This document shows positions 43,026-52,861 of a stretch of 64,000 bases of DNA, in pieces. The stretch lies in NCBI GenBank assembly GCA_001969505.1, contig LSSK01000113.1:1-64000 (forward strand), in the 5' to 3' direction. The number at the start of each line of letters is the position of its first letter. Position 1 is the first letter of the stretch. The notes under the pieces are model-generated. The model ran no database searches. It saw nothing but the letters and a program-made list of their open reading frames with translations, and was not told where the DNA came from. The DNA is from Zancudomyces culisetae. Its lineage: Eukaryota > Kickxellomycota > Harpellomycetes > Harpellales > Legeriomycetaceae. A program made the position numbers and the translations under genes.

Positions 43026-45387
43026 CTACTTGGCACGAGTATTAGAGGGAACAAACGAGGAAAATATTCTAATGGCGGTTAGAATATAGCCACCACTTCC
43101 TGACATGGTCATAAATGGATGTGTTCTACCTGGTAAAACCTGGTATTCTCTAAGCCAGCTTTCGGTGATTTGAACATTAACAAATTCAGAAGATGCTCTC
43201 ATATAATCAAAGCAGCCTGTCAGAGTCTAATTGAATGAGTATAGAGTAAAAAAGTCAAGTCTCGGCCTTTTTTTTTCTAATATTGCAAGATAGTTCCTGC
43301 TGATAATAACTCAAAAATAGTGATAAAAAATACCTCTTTATATGGGCTATATACAACGACAGTTCTAGAGCCACCAATATACTTTAGAAGAGCCTTGACA
43401 ACTGATGTCACATCATAATTTGTAGATATTACGAGACTATATACAGCAAAATCAGATGTTAGATCATACCAGTGAGGGTTAAAGTTAAGAAAGGGTTGTA
43501 AATGAAAGTATACATAGAGCACTAATACTAAATGACAATCGTAAGAGAAAAACGTCTTTTTTCATCGTTGAAAATAGTAATGAAGCGGTTTCCTTACCCA
43601 TCAAAAGGTTCTTTGCGAAATTCTGTCAAATTTTTAGCTAGCGTTTCATGGGCTCGCTTTCGTCGTGCGTGTCCTTTTGCGTGGCCTTCGCAGGCGTCAT
43701 CAGGAAGATGTTCAGAAAATGGTTCTAAGAGCAGTAATACGATAAATACATATCAGCAAAATGCACACAATATATACGCACATATATATGGATGCACTAA
43801 TATACACGTAAAAAAAGTAAAGTACCCAGTTCATGGTCTATAGATGTCCACGAAAGCGTGTGTAGTACACTTAGCTGTGATTCTGAAAGATTCATATGAT
43901 TTAAAACATCGTAGTTGTTGTTTGTACCCTCATGAAGGCCATAAACCACTCCAGCTATTTGATATGCGTACAAATTATATTGGTACAGTCACCTTAATCG
44001 AAATTAACATATATACAAGATGCGAGGAGGTATAAACAATTTACTCGTTGTGCGCGATAATAAGCCTCCAGCTATCAGCCCCTGTGTATTCTCAAATACT
44101 AGTGTGCGAGACGAGTCATATACGTTAGAAAGATTCAAAATCTGTGAAAGGGTGTCGGACCGCAGATAGCTATCATAGAAATGTAACAAGGGTGCATACA
44201 AAAGTCACATCAGTCAAGTTTAGAACATTCTATGGTATAACTAGTACATTTTATCATCTGAGGCTTACTTTATCTTCTCTGGGTTTTTTTTAAAAAAATA
44301 CTCACAAATATTATAAATGTTTGGTTCTTGTGGTGTGAACTGTTTTACAAACCTAGTGTGGTAATATAATCGCTTTAGTGCTGTCTTAGAATATCGGTAT
44401 ATTAACGCATTGATTACTTTTTTTCTTTTCTTTTGATATATTTCGATTTTGAATACTCGGTTTTTTTGTCAAAAGATTCGTTGTTCTCAGCGATAACCTT
44501 GATTATCTCCTGTGTAAAGTGAATAATTGCGTGAGAAAAGTTGTGATAGCGTAGGATAAAAGGTATAGATGCAAAACGCGATATACAGGGTTAGTTTGCA
44601 TAGTACAAACAACAAGGAATAAAAATAAAACTTACGTATGAATTTTCGTATCCTCCCTTGTTTTTTTTTTTTAATTCTTCAATTTCCTCATAGCTCATTT
44701 TTTGCATATTCGAATCGAAAATGTCCTGATTGTTTGTATATCCGTCCTCAAAATCTGATAAATATATTCCATAAAACCAAAGTATTAAAGTTTATGAATT
44801 GACTAACAGCATGGCTTTTCAAAAGTAAATATATAACACAATCACGGTATCATCATAAAAACCAACAAAAAAGGGTTACCAATATCAAAGATTTCCACAT
44901 TCCTTCGGGCTTGCAATTCGCCGCCCTCGAGTATTTCGAAACACTGTCCATATGGTTTTCCTACTAAGCTCTGTGGTTTGAATTTTCCAAATTTCCCCAA
45001 ATCAATGCTTCTATATTATTTGTATGTCACAACAGTTAGTCGAATGCCATTCCATACACGATTCCACTTTTTGACAGAGGCAGAATTATGAAAATGCGTA
45101 AATAGTGGCGCCTTCTAGCTAGCTTCTTCTCCAATAAACTGCTATCCAGGAGCCTTATTTTGAAGCATACTAAAATAACATGTCAAAGCAAAGGCTTTCT
45201 AGCTGAGTGTTATTTGGATTAGCATATTTTGTGAATGCTGAACAATCATAACACCTAAGATCACTCTAAAATAAATTGATAAATCTTACGCTTTGGCTTC
45301 AAGCTTAACCAACTTGGTGTTTCCACTAGGTAGCTTGAGTATTATAGAGTCACCCAGCTTGATTATCGGGTCGATTTTGCACGCCAT
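43026..45387 (-). CDS. TRM6: tRNA m1A58 methyltransferase non-catalytic subunit TRM6, with -1 frameshift site
   Basis: Nine exons: 45387-45290, 45010-44880, 44754-44636, 44509-44269, 44169-44045, 43954-43826, 43724-43598, 43436-43334 and 43226-43026. All joins are in phase, giving about 424 residues. Trm6 pairs with Trm61 to methylate A58 of tRNAs, including initiator tRNA-Met. Family-type segments: ILKLPSGNTKLVKL, LGKFGKFKPQSLVGKPYG, TEYSKSKYIKRKEKK, LRSDTLSQILNLSNV, FDGLVISTNYDVTS, GGSRTVVVYSPYKE, and the conserved tail ITESWLREYQVLPGRTHPF...MSGSGGYILTA. In exon 4 the zero frame stops at TAA 44416-44414, right after A-AAA-AAG (44423-44417). The family sequence continues without a gap in the -1 frame (VINALIYRYSKTALKRLYY). 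No intron choice restores frame. Either a programmed frameshift or a one-base homopolymer error must be assumed. Confidence 0.9.
44414..44425 (-). promoter_or_regulatory. Candidate -1 ribosomal frameshift site in TRM6
   Basis: On the coding strand the zero-frame codons are GAA AAA AAG TAA. The heptamer A AAA AAG matches the X XXY YYZ slippery rule, and the stop codon follows at once. Slipping back one base gives AAA AAA then GTA ATC AAT, which continues the Trm6 sequence. No downstream stimulatory structure was assessed. Confidence 0.45.
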
Positions 45388-45703
45388 GTTTCTATTACTT
45401 TACCTAGTTCTTTACAAAAGCCTATTTCAAATTGAAAATTTTTTTTCTCCAGCTTATATACAGCGCAAAATTTCTTGCTACCAAATCGACATTTGTGAAA
45501 AAAAAAATATGCCACAACTGAGTGGATAAAATCCCAAAAACCGTGCCTAGCACAAATATGTACATGTATATAGAGGCAATACAAATAGTAGCATGAGCAA
45601 CCTTTGCTGTGCTAAGCTGTAGAGAAAAGGCATATTTATCAAAAGGTAAAACTATTCAATGCTGTCCATTAAAGTGGAAGTATGTTCACCAACTGTCTGC
45701 AAT

Positions 45704-46000
45704 CTAATAGTTGCGCAACTGAAGCCCTGGATCATGAAAAAAGACATCTTTACAACCATATTTTCTCAATATTCGGATTAGAAATCCCAAACGCGGTCCT
45801 TCGAACCAAGTTTCGAGGTTATAAAAAGCCAAAGTTGTATAAACATTTTTAGTATCTTTAAACATAAAAGACAACCCAAATATGTGGAAGAAAAAAAAAG
45901 CAAGCTCCTCTACTCTCAGCTGGGCAAAAATGAGCAATACGTCTTCTCAGCCCGGCCAGTATGCTATCCAGGTCATAATTGAAACTATGTGTTTCAGGCC
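45704..46000 (-). CDS. Unidentified 3' exons (no start codon found)
   Basis: Exons 46000-45914 and 45855-45704 join in phase (GTAGAG donor, AAAG acceptor). They give PETHSFNYDLDSILAGLRRR, IAHFCPAE, then TLAFYNLETWFEGPRLGF and LIRILRKYGCKDVFFHDPGL, ending QLRNY. The sequence reads as a real conserved protein, but I could not name the family. There is no ATG between these exons and the RCF2 stop, so an upstream exon is required. The only phase-compatible candidate I found is the 46887-47007 exon on the far side of RCF2. Confidence 0.4.
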
Positions 46001-46137
46001 CTATTTTATTGAGCCACAACTAAAAACTTGTATAATCCAAGTGTATGTTAACAAAACCTATCTATAAATGCTTTCAAAATATGTTCAGAAAATCCTACTA
46101 CAAACAACAGCTTAAAAAACAATGCGAAAAGTGCTGT

Positions 46138-46686
46138 CTAGTGCTCCTCGTGAGCCTGCTTTTTTTTTCTATCGTTGGAAAGAGCAGTAATTCCAGCTAT
46201 TCCAAGAATACCTACAATAGTAAGTGCTTGCGCGTACATACGGGCCTGCACGATCCTCTGGGTCCAGGTGATGTGTTTGTTTTGATACAAGCGGTAAACT
46301 GAGTACCCTGCTACGGCAGCCCATGCGCCACCAAGTACTGAGTATTTGTTTTGCAAAAAACCGTCCATTAGCCGGTCAATATGACCACCCTTTTGCATGT
46401 ATTCTGGGATTTCAACCTTTTCTTCTTCGGGATCACCTCCATACATAGCCTTTTCATAAACCTGAATCTGATGCTCGGTTCTTACCGCCAGTGTTGCTAT
46501 GAAAAATGAACCAATCACTGAGAATCTAATACCCATAGGCAGCTTTCCATAGAAAGGCCATATCCTCTTCATACCAAAGTCAAATCCAACACCGGATACT
46601 GCACCCAGTAGTGCATTCTGAACTGAGGCCTTAATTACATAGTTGTTTAGGGCTTGATCGTCCTCTTCACTTAATATCTTTACCAT
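46138..46686 (-). CDS. RCF2: Respiratory supercomplex factor 2
   Basis: 182 residues, single exon. Rcf2 is an inner mitochondrial membrane protein that helps cytochrome c oxidase assembly and supercomplex formation. It starts MVKILSEEDD, like the MKIL start of yeast Rcf2, and has paired hydrophobic segments before and after a central loop. The HIG1-type motif near the C-terminus reads QRIVQARMYAQALTI, matching KIVQARMYAQ in the yeast protein. NKYSVLGGAWAAVAGYSVY is the preceding membrane hairpin. It is shorter than yeast Rcf2 (224) because it lacks the long charged tail. Confidence 0.88.
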   Translation of the reverse strand: MVKILSEEDDQALNNYVIKASVQNALLGAVSGVGFDFGMKRIWPFYGKLPMGIRFSVIGSFFIATLAVRTEHQIQVYEKAMYGGDPEEEKVEIPEYMQKGGHIDRLMDGFLQNKYSVLGGAWAAVAGYSVYRLYQNKHITWTQRIVQARMYAQALTIVGILGIAGITALSNDRKKKQAHEEH

Positions 46687-46886
46687 TTTGTATTTAGTAT
46701 CTTATATGTTGGATAATATCAAGCTGTCGTAAAATTAAATAGCAAAAACCCGCCGAAACTTTTGGTTGAGTATATCTCCCTCTGATGCCTATCTGGTTTC
46801 CCTTGTGGTTTATATACGCTTTTGATTTACTATAAATTCTGTGCAGATAGTGCAAATTGGACAGTTTTTCCGGAAAAAAAACTCAC

Positions 46887-47007
46887 AAAAGAACATGGAA
46901 TTGTGGTGGATAAATCGATAAAAGCTTGCTATCCTATTTGGTAGACCAGAAAGTAGCTTCGGTTTTTTATAATACGATAACGGTAATTGGTTGTCATTCG
47001 CTGACAA
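46887..47007 (-). CDS. Candidate first exon of a small gene upstream of RCF2
   Basis: ATG at 47007 opens 40 codons (MSANDNQLPLSYYKKPKLLS...) ending at a strong donor, GTGAGT, with one base left over. Its phase fits the orphan exon starting at 46000. No other acceptor tested between 46886 and 46690 gave an open continuation; the AG near 46848 makes an immediate stop. Identity unknown. Confidence 0.3.
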
Positions 47008-47334
47008 ATAATTACTAATGTTAAACCATGCGTGAATTTAGATAAGTTGATAGTTGCTAAATTGAAAAATTACCGCGAATTTTTTAGAAGCAAACTAAAA
47101 AAAAATTTTTTAGCAGCATTGATAAGAAAAGTGTGATAATAGCAATGCTCTTTTTTTGGAAAATCACATAGTGGTTGTTTTGTCCCGCGCCTCAATGTGC
47201 AAAGTATGACGGCCTTTGTCCATTTGGGTCATTTTCATTGAAAAATTTGCCCAATTGTGGTAATTATATAAATTCATGGTGAAAATACAATGGCGCTCTA
47301 AACAATCAAAAAATTATGGTTGAAAAAGTACACT

Positions 47335-48144
47335 CTAGGTTTCTGGAGGTAAAAAGGGATAGCCAATAAAAAAGTCACGCAATGTTGAAAAAGCCGGACA
47401 GCCAAGATTTTTTTTGGTTAGCACACTCCCACATTGCTTAAATGGCTCCAGCGAAACATCTTCATGTGTGTTAGTATTGCCATCATAGCCTCTGAGATTT
47501 CCGGAACCGTGAGGGTATGTGCCGCAAAATCGAGTGCACATCAAGATATAGATAATGATAGGCGCAATGACACCAAACCACTCTATCTGTTTATCTTTAC
47601 AAACCCAATTTATCTTGTAATTTTTGCGATATCACTACTCCAATTATCCAGATAAACCTAAATTGTTTTTTCACGGATTTAAAAACCACTCTTTCCACTG
47701 GTTTTTACATCCTTTTCGTCAAAGGCAACATTTTCATTTGTTCCCAGATATAATCTGAAATGAGCATATTACACTAATAATCTCGTCACTTAAGAATTCT
47801 ATTGTGAGTAAGCTTGGCCACAAACACAACGCACTACGCTGGGTATACTCACCAAGCCTAACAGTAGGACACATTGGTTTTCGTTTTTTTGAAATATCGA
47901 ATACCAAAAGGATTAATGGTTCCGCAAATACTGTCTTACTGCAGGATATGGTCGCCTTGCTTTGATTTGTTCTGTTTTATGCTTTAGTGGTTGCTAAAGA
48001 TATGAAACTTATCGCCAAAACACTTTAACTTGTATTAGATACTTGATGCTTATCAGAATTTTCACTATCTATCGGAACGAAGTTGAACCTGTGCTCAAGT
48101 TCGTAGTAACAGTTTCTTTTTCTTGTTATATTTCGTTTCCACAT
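47335..48144 (-). CDS. Unresolved spliced gene divergent from SPT4
   Basis: Several open segments with good splice signals lie here. ATG 48144 opens MWKRNITRKRNCYYELEHRF..., ending CAA before GTATCT at 48042. An exon 47993-47940 (QPLKHKTEQIKARRPYPA) follows in phase after TCTTTAG. Further down, a frame reading VFAEPLILLVFDISKKRKPM ends at GTGAGT (47852), then 47754-47709 and 47657-47597 join in phase to a short hydrophobic C-terminus, FIWIIGVVISQKLQDKLGL. A further open frame at about 47335-47630 contains APIIIYILMCTRFCGTYP. These cannot all be one transcript as modelled. At least one gene probably exists, but its structure is unresolved. Confidence 0.3.
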
Positions 48145-48398
48145 ACTACACATCTAAGCGTGTGTTTTTTTTTATACTCAAAACTGCTTATTGGGTATAG
48201 TCAATTTCAAATCAAATTCGTTAAACAAATCAGGGTTATGTTTTGATTTTATTTATTTACTCGAAATTTCATGAAAATGGATTATTACACAAAAAATAAA
48301 AAAATAAAAAAATAAAAAGTAATAAGCTGAACCTTTTCAACAAAAAAAAACAAAAAAAAACTTAAATTCGGGTATCTAGAGATCTAGGGAAGGAAAGG

Positions 48399-49070
48399 AT
48401 GGCATTCGTAGTCCCAACAGATAAACGTCAACTAAGAGCCTGTTTGTTATGTTCACTGGTCAAGGTTTGCTTTTCTTGTTTATTTATATTAACATTCACA
48501 TAGGGTTTAAGATAATTCCAGATTGCATCCCAACGCAATGACTAAATATTGAACGTTAATTCTAATCCCAATCACAAATATACATTACTTCAATGCTACA
48601 GAACACGCAGCAATTTAGAAAATATGGGTGTGAAAACTGCGAATCGATCTTGTTTATGCGAAATAACATGGACAGAATTATGGAATGTACCAGTTCGAAC
48701 TTTGATGGGTATGTGGCATCTATATATCAAAAAAATTACATTTTATTTATTTTTTTCTCTCTCTCCCTTCCACTCTTTTTTTTTGACATCCATAACTTCA
48801 TCCCTTTTTTTAATAAATAGAATAATTGCCTTGATGAACCCGGAAAAAAGCTGGATTAGCCGATACAACCACTTAGGTAAATAGATTTTTTCAGATTTTG
48901 TGTATCTGTATCAACTTTCACTATATATATTGTCAAATATTGTTATAGACAAATTTATTCCAGGAATATATGCCACTTATGTTTCTGGGAGGCTTCCGGA
49001 AGATGTCGAGGATGAATTAAATCAAAAGGGGATAGCATATCGCCCCCGTGATGGAACTGAAGATGAGTGA
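48399..49070 (+). CDS. SPT4: Transcription elongation factor SPT4
   Basis: Four exons, 48399-48464, 48602-48708, 48821-48876 and 48949-49070, all in phase, for 116 residues (human SPT4 is 117). Spt4 binds Spt5 to form DSIF and supports RNA polymerase processivity. The opening RQLRACLLCSLVK gives zinc ligands C15 and C18; exon 2 starts NTQQFRKYGCENCE with C32 and C35. Then come CTSSNFDG, IIALMNPEKSWISRYN and DKFIPGIYATYVSGRLPEDV, all family-type. Introns are 137, 112 and 72 nt, with GTTTGC, GTATGT and GTAAAT donors. The acceptor before DKFIPG was chosen over a later one because it keeps the conserved DKF-PGIYA segment. Confidence 0.95.
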
Positions 49071-50977
49071 AGTTATAACAGCAAAGGAATACATTCTTTT
49101 TTGTAATTTATACAATTCTACTCCACTACCATACGGAATTCTGAGTTTTTTATATGATCAACATGCTTGTAATTAGCTACACTTGTTCTTTTTTTTTCTG
49201 TATTTCTAGCCGTTCCTTCCTTTTCAAGGATAGGTATGTTTAGGTGTTAATAAATCTTGTTTCGAAACCCGCCTTCTTTTTTTATTCTTTTGCTATCCCA
49301 ACTAATGGCATTTTAGTTGCGTGCTTCGAAACTTTAGCAACATATCGTTCATACTCAAGATGGCTATAACACTCAGGAAGGTGTAAAAAACCGCGAAAAA
49401 TATGCTTAAAATTTACGTTTGATCAAAAAGCACTACCAATGTTTTATTGAAGCATTTATTCTCTGCAATTCCTTGTAAATATTTCAGGCACTTTCACTAA
49501 AATAACTCTATGTCTGTATTTAGGGCAAGCATACTGTGGGGAAAAGTGAATTTGGCTATTAGTATACCCTAAAGGTTCAGCAAGAAAATACGAAAACATG
49601 ACACTCGGAATCGTGACCATCTGTAGTATAATTACATGTTTAACGTACTACTAAGTAATATCCATTACCCAGTATTATACAGGATGGGTCTTTTATTATT
49701 ATAAATATTATTAGGACTATAATTATTTTGGGAGAAAAAGGACGGTATATTAATTAATTGTAAACTGGATTGTTTATAAGATAAAATAATGCTAAATATA
49801 TTAACTAATAAAATACAAGAGAATGCAGGTATATAATTCTATTGTGTGTTCTAACATTATTATCTATCGTAGTGTACAGAAATACTCATACTTGTAGGTA
49901 CACGTGGCATTGGTTTTGGTTTGTTTTGTTAATTTTTGTTTTACTTTATATGCTATTATTTATTTGATAAGTGTTAATTTATGAACCTGTGTTTTGATTA
50001 ATATAACATGGTGTATTAAACTACAATAATTTATTTATTCATCAGGTCAGTGTAATAAAAATTGTAATAATCGGCCATTCCACACGTGATTGCAACCAAA
50101 TTTATTAATGTGTCTTTAAAGCTATACATGTACATACTATCTACGAGTTATGCAAAAAGAGAAATATCTCAAGAATCGTTTTGTAGATCTGTAAATGACT
50201 TAATTTTGACTATAATTCGAGGTTGGCTTGGTTTTAAAAGTGATACTCAGTAATCAGATATCAGTATTCAGTCATCAATATGTGATATTTGCATATTGTA
50301 TATTAATTTAAGGCAGTTTTTTTCAATTTTGGTAATAGAAAATCAAGAAACTCCTTATTTTTTAAAATTACTTTAATACAACTTGCTTAGTATTTGAGAC
50401 CCAGCCTAGTTTATATGAATGTATAAATTTGTATTGACGTTTTGCATATCAATCTGTTGGTAAACGTACAATTAAATGGGATAAATAGCTTCAGTGACAG
50501 CAAAGTACCAACCTGTAATATTAATTATGTGGATCTTCATGAAGTAATAAATTCTTCTGGGTTCGTACACACAAACCTTTTAGTAAAGTCTTTACAATCA
50601 AGATTTTGCTAACATGTTATATTTTTTATTAGTTTTTTTTCAATATATTTTCAAATAGGGATCGAGTTTTCTATTATCAGAACCCATAAAATGTAAAATC
50701 GAATTTTGTCTACTGAAATAGTTTTCCAAAAGCTGCTGTTTCGTTTTTCTTCTAATAGATGGTGGGCAATATTGGTAATCGAATACCTGTGCAAAAGAAA
50801 AACTATAAAAAGCCAACCTTGTGGATGGTTTTGAGGAATACACAACCACATTTCGGTTATATACTTTCAGTAAGAAAAAACAATTCAATAAATAAAAAGT
50901 TGAACTAAAACTAATATCGCTGTCACTGGCACAAAAAAATTTAAACTTTCTCCAAAAGCAAACACTAAAAAATAAAC
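49071..50977. other. 1.9-kb intergenic region
   Basis: AT-rich region between SPT4 and acyl-CoA oxidase. On the minus strand near 50640-50790 one open frame after a good acceptor (TTTTGCACAG) reads VFDYQYCPPSIRRKTKQQLL, but no phase-compatible upstream exon was found. Otherwise nothing is seen. Confidence 0.45.
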
Positions 50978-52861
50978 ATGTTTTTTCAACCCCGTGAATG
51001 CAACACAAACCAAAGCGCTGCCGAGTGTCAGAACCTTAACCAGCTCTTAGAGCCAGATAGCAGGGAATATCGCCAAAAAGTGCGCCAGTTTATTTCCAGA
51101 AACTATAACAGTCTTTTCGCACCTCACAAGGAGCTCCCACCACCTTTAGAAAGAAGAATGGCATTGCACGGATACCAAGCATTGGGTAACAGTGAGTATT
51201 TCTCTTTCAAAAACTATGATGTAAACCCCCAAAACATGGTTGCAGCAAATGAAATCTTGGGCTTTACCAATGGACTAACAAACGCGGGCCTTATTCCGCA
51301 CTATAATGCGTTTGGTGGTGCACTGTACAAGCTCGGAACGAGTTTCCACCAAAACCAATTTTCAAATCTTAAAAACTCGGAACTTTTTGGATGGCACCCG
51401 TATTATCCAGCAGGGTTTGATCCAGAGTGTAATGAGTTTGAAGTCGCTGCTGTATATGATAACAGAACCCAAAGATTCTTGCTTAACTCTCCAGTAAACA
51501 GTAGACATGCTTGGTTCACAAACAGTTATGCCAACTCAAACTGGGCCATCGTTTATGCACGTCTTGTGGTTGATGGAGTTGAGCGCGGACTGCACGGCTT
51601 TCTAGTAAAACTCAGAGATGAAAATTCTCAACTCTACCCAGAAATTACATTTACGCCATATAACCAAAATGCACAGGCCAATGATTTCAGCATTGGTTCT
51701 TTCGAGTTCAACAATCTCAGCGTTCCAAGAGAATATCTACTCAACAGATATTCCAATATCGATAACCAAGGCAGATTTATCTCGGCTCTTCCAAACGTTT
51801 CAGATAGATATTCAGCTATTCATGAACAGATTTTACTTGGAAGGCTAAGCGTATCTAGTGCTAGTATTTCAGCTGCAAAGACAGCAATCTGCATGGCAGT
51901 AACAGCCCCATGGGTGCAACCCTCCTCACAGGAATTCCAAAAAGAGTTGGAAAGAATTGGTTTCGTACAAAATAGATACAAGATTGTACCTCTTATTGCC
52001 AGAACAATAGCACTGAATCTTGGTTTGAACCACGCCAAGGAATGTTGGAGCAACGAAGGCTCACAATCTAAAAACACCGCTGTTCTTTCCGGTGTTATGA
52101 AATCATTGATAACATGGCATGCTCAGGAAACCGCACTAGTATGCAAGGAAAACTGTGGAGCTTATGGAAACCATAACTGGTATCGCTGGTCATCTGTTCT
52201 AGAAACCGGTCATGCTGGTGTTACAGCAGAAGGAAACAACGTTGCTCTTCAGCAACATGTTACCAAAGCACTTTTGGATGGTTTCGAAAACAACACTTTT
52301 AAGCTTCCCCAATACTTGAACGGTACTCAGCCAACTAATAATAATGTCAAAAACACTAGTATCGAGACATTGTATGACGTGATGGTCTTCAGATTTGTTA
52401 GCAGAGTAAATAAGCTTGGTGCAATCATAAATCAAGATCAATCCCAGTTTCACAATGTGGGAGAACTGTGGCTTCATGGAGACGCCGGATTAGTTCAAAG
52501 ATGTTCAAGAGCTTATGGCGAGTATATTTGTGCAAACGAGCTCCGCAGAGCGATGCAAAACCAGAGTGGTGAGCTTAGAAAGGTGATACACTGCGTTTTC
52601 AGAACCTTTGTGCTCGATTGCATACAAAATGATATGAGTTACTTGCTTATAAACGGGGTATACTCAAATGATAATGGTAGCCAATGTTATGATGCACTTA
52701 ACTGTGCAGTGAATGACTTGGCACAGTATACACACACCATTATCGATTCATTCGACATCCCCAGAGAAATAATCGCCAACCCACCTTCTTTCAACTGGAA
52801 CTTGCTTGGAAGACACAATGCAAAGTTGTGTTTGCAAGAGCAAAACTTAGCAAAATATTAA
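50978..52861 (+). CDS. Acyl-CoA oxidase
   Basis: 627 residues, single exon. Acyl-CoA oxidases catalyse the first, H2O2-producing step of peroxisomal beta-oxidation with FAD. The protein has the ACOX layout: an N-terminal helical domain with the paired LERRMALHGYQ segment, an acyl-CoA dehydrogenase-like middle domain (NWAIVYARLVVDGVERGLHG, then LSVPREYLLNRY), and the C-terminal helical domain. The catalytic base is probably E418 in AEGNNVALQQHV, aligning with the Glu of YEGEN in rat oxidase. The residue pattern before it (NCGAYGNHNWYRWSS) is divergent from the usual GGHGY, so substrate preference may differ. The C-terminus ends LAKY and is not a typical SKL-type PTS1, as also in yeast Pox1. 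Confidence 0.85.
   Translation: MFFQPRECNTNQSAAECQNLNQLLEPDSREYRQKVRQFISRNYNSLFAPHKELPPPLERRMALHGYQALGNSEYFSFKNYDVNPQNMVAANEILGFTNGLTNAGLIPHYNAFGGALYKLGTSFHQNQFSNLKNSELFGWHPYYPAGFDPECNEFEVAAVYDNRTQRFLLNSPVNSRHAWFTNSYANSNWAIVYARLVVDGVERGLHGFLVKLRDENSQLYPEITFTPYNQNAQANDFSIGSFEFNNLSVPREYLLNRYSNIDNQGRFISALPNVSDRYSAIHEQILLGRLSVSSASISAAKTAICMAVTAPWVQPSSQEFQKELERIGFVQNRYKIVPLIARTIALNLGLNHAKECWSNEGSQSKNTAVLSGVMKSLITWHAQETALVCKENCGAYGNHNWYRWSSVLETGHAGVTAEGNNVALQQHVTKALLDGFENNTFKLPQYLNGTQPTNNNVKNTSIETLYDVMVFRFVSRVNKLGAIINQDQSQFHNVGELWLHGDAGLVQRCSRAYGEYICANELRRAMQNQSGELRKVIHCVFRTFVLDCIQNDMSYLLINGVYSNDNGSQCYDALNCAVNDLAQYTHTIIDSFDIPREIIANPPSFNWNLLGRHNAKLCLQEQNLAKY

Noticed and set aside
50640-50790. Terminal-exon-like frame on the minus strand near the acyl-CoA oxidase promoter
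   Set aside because: Good acceptor but no phase-compatible upstream exon; it would overlap the promoter of the divergent gene.
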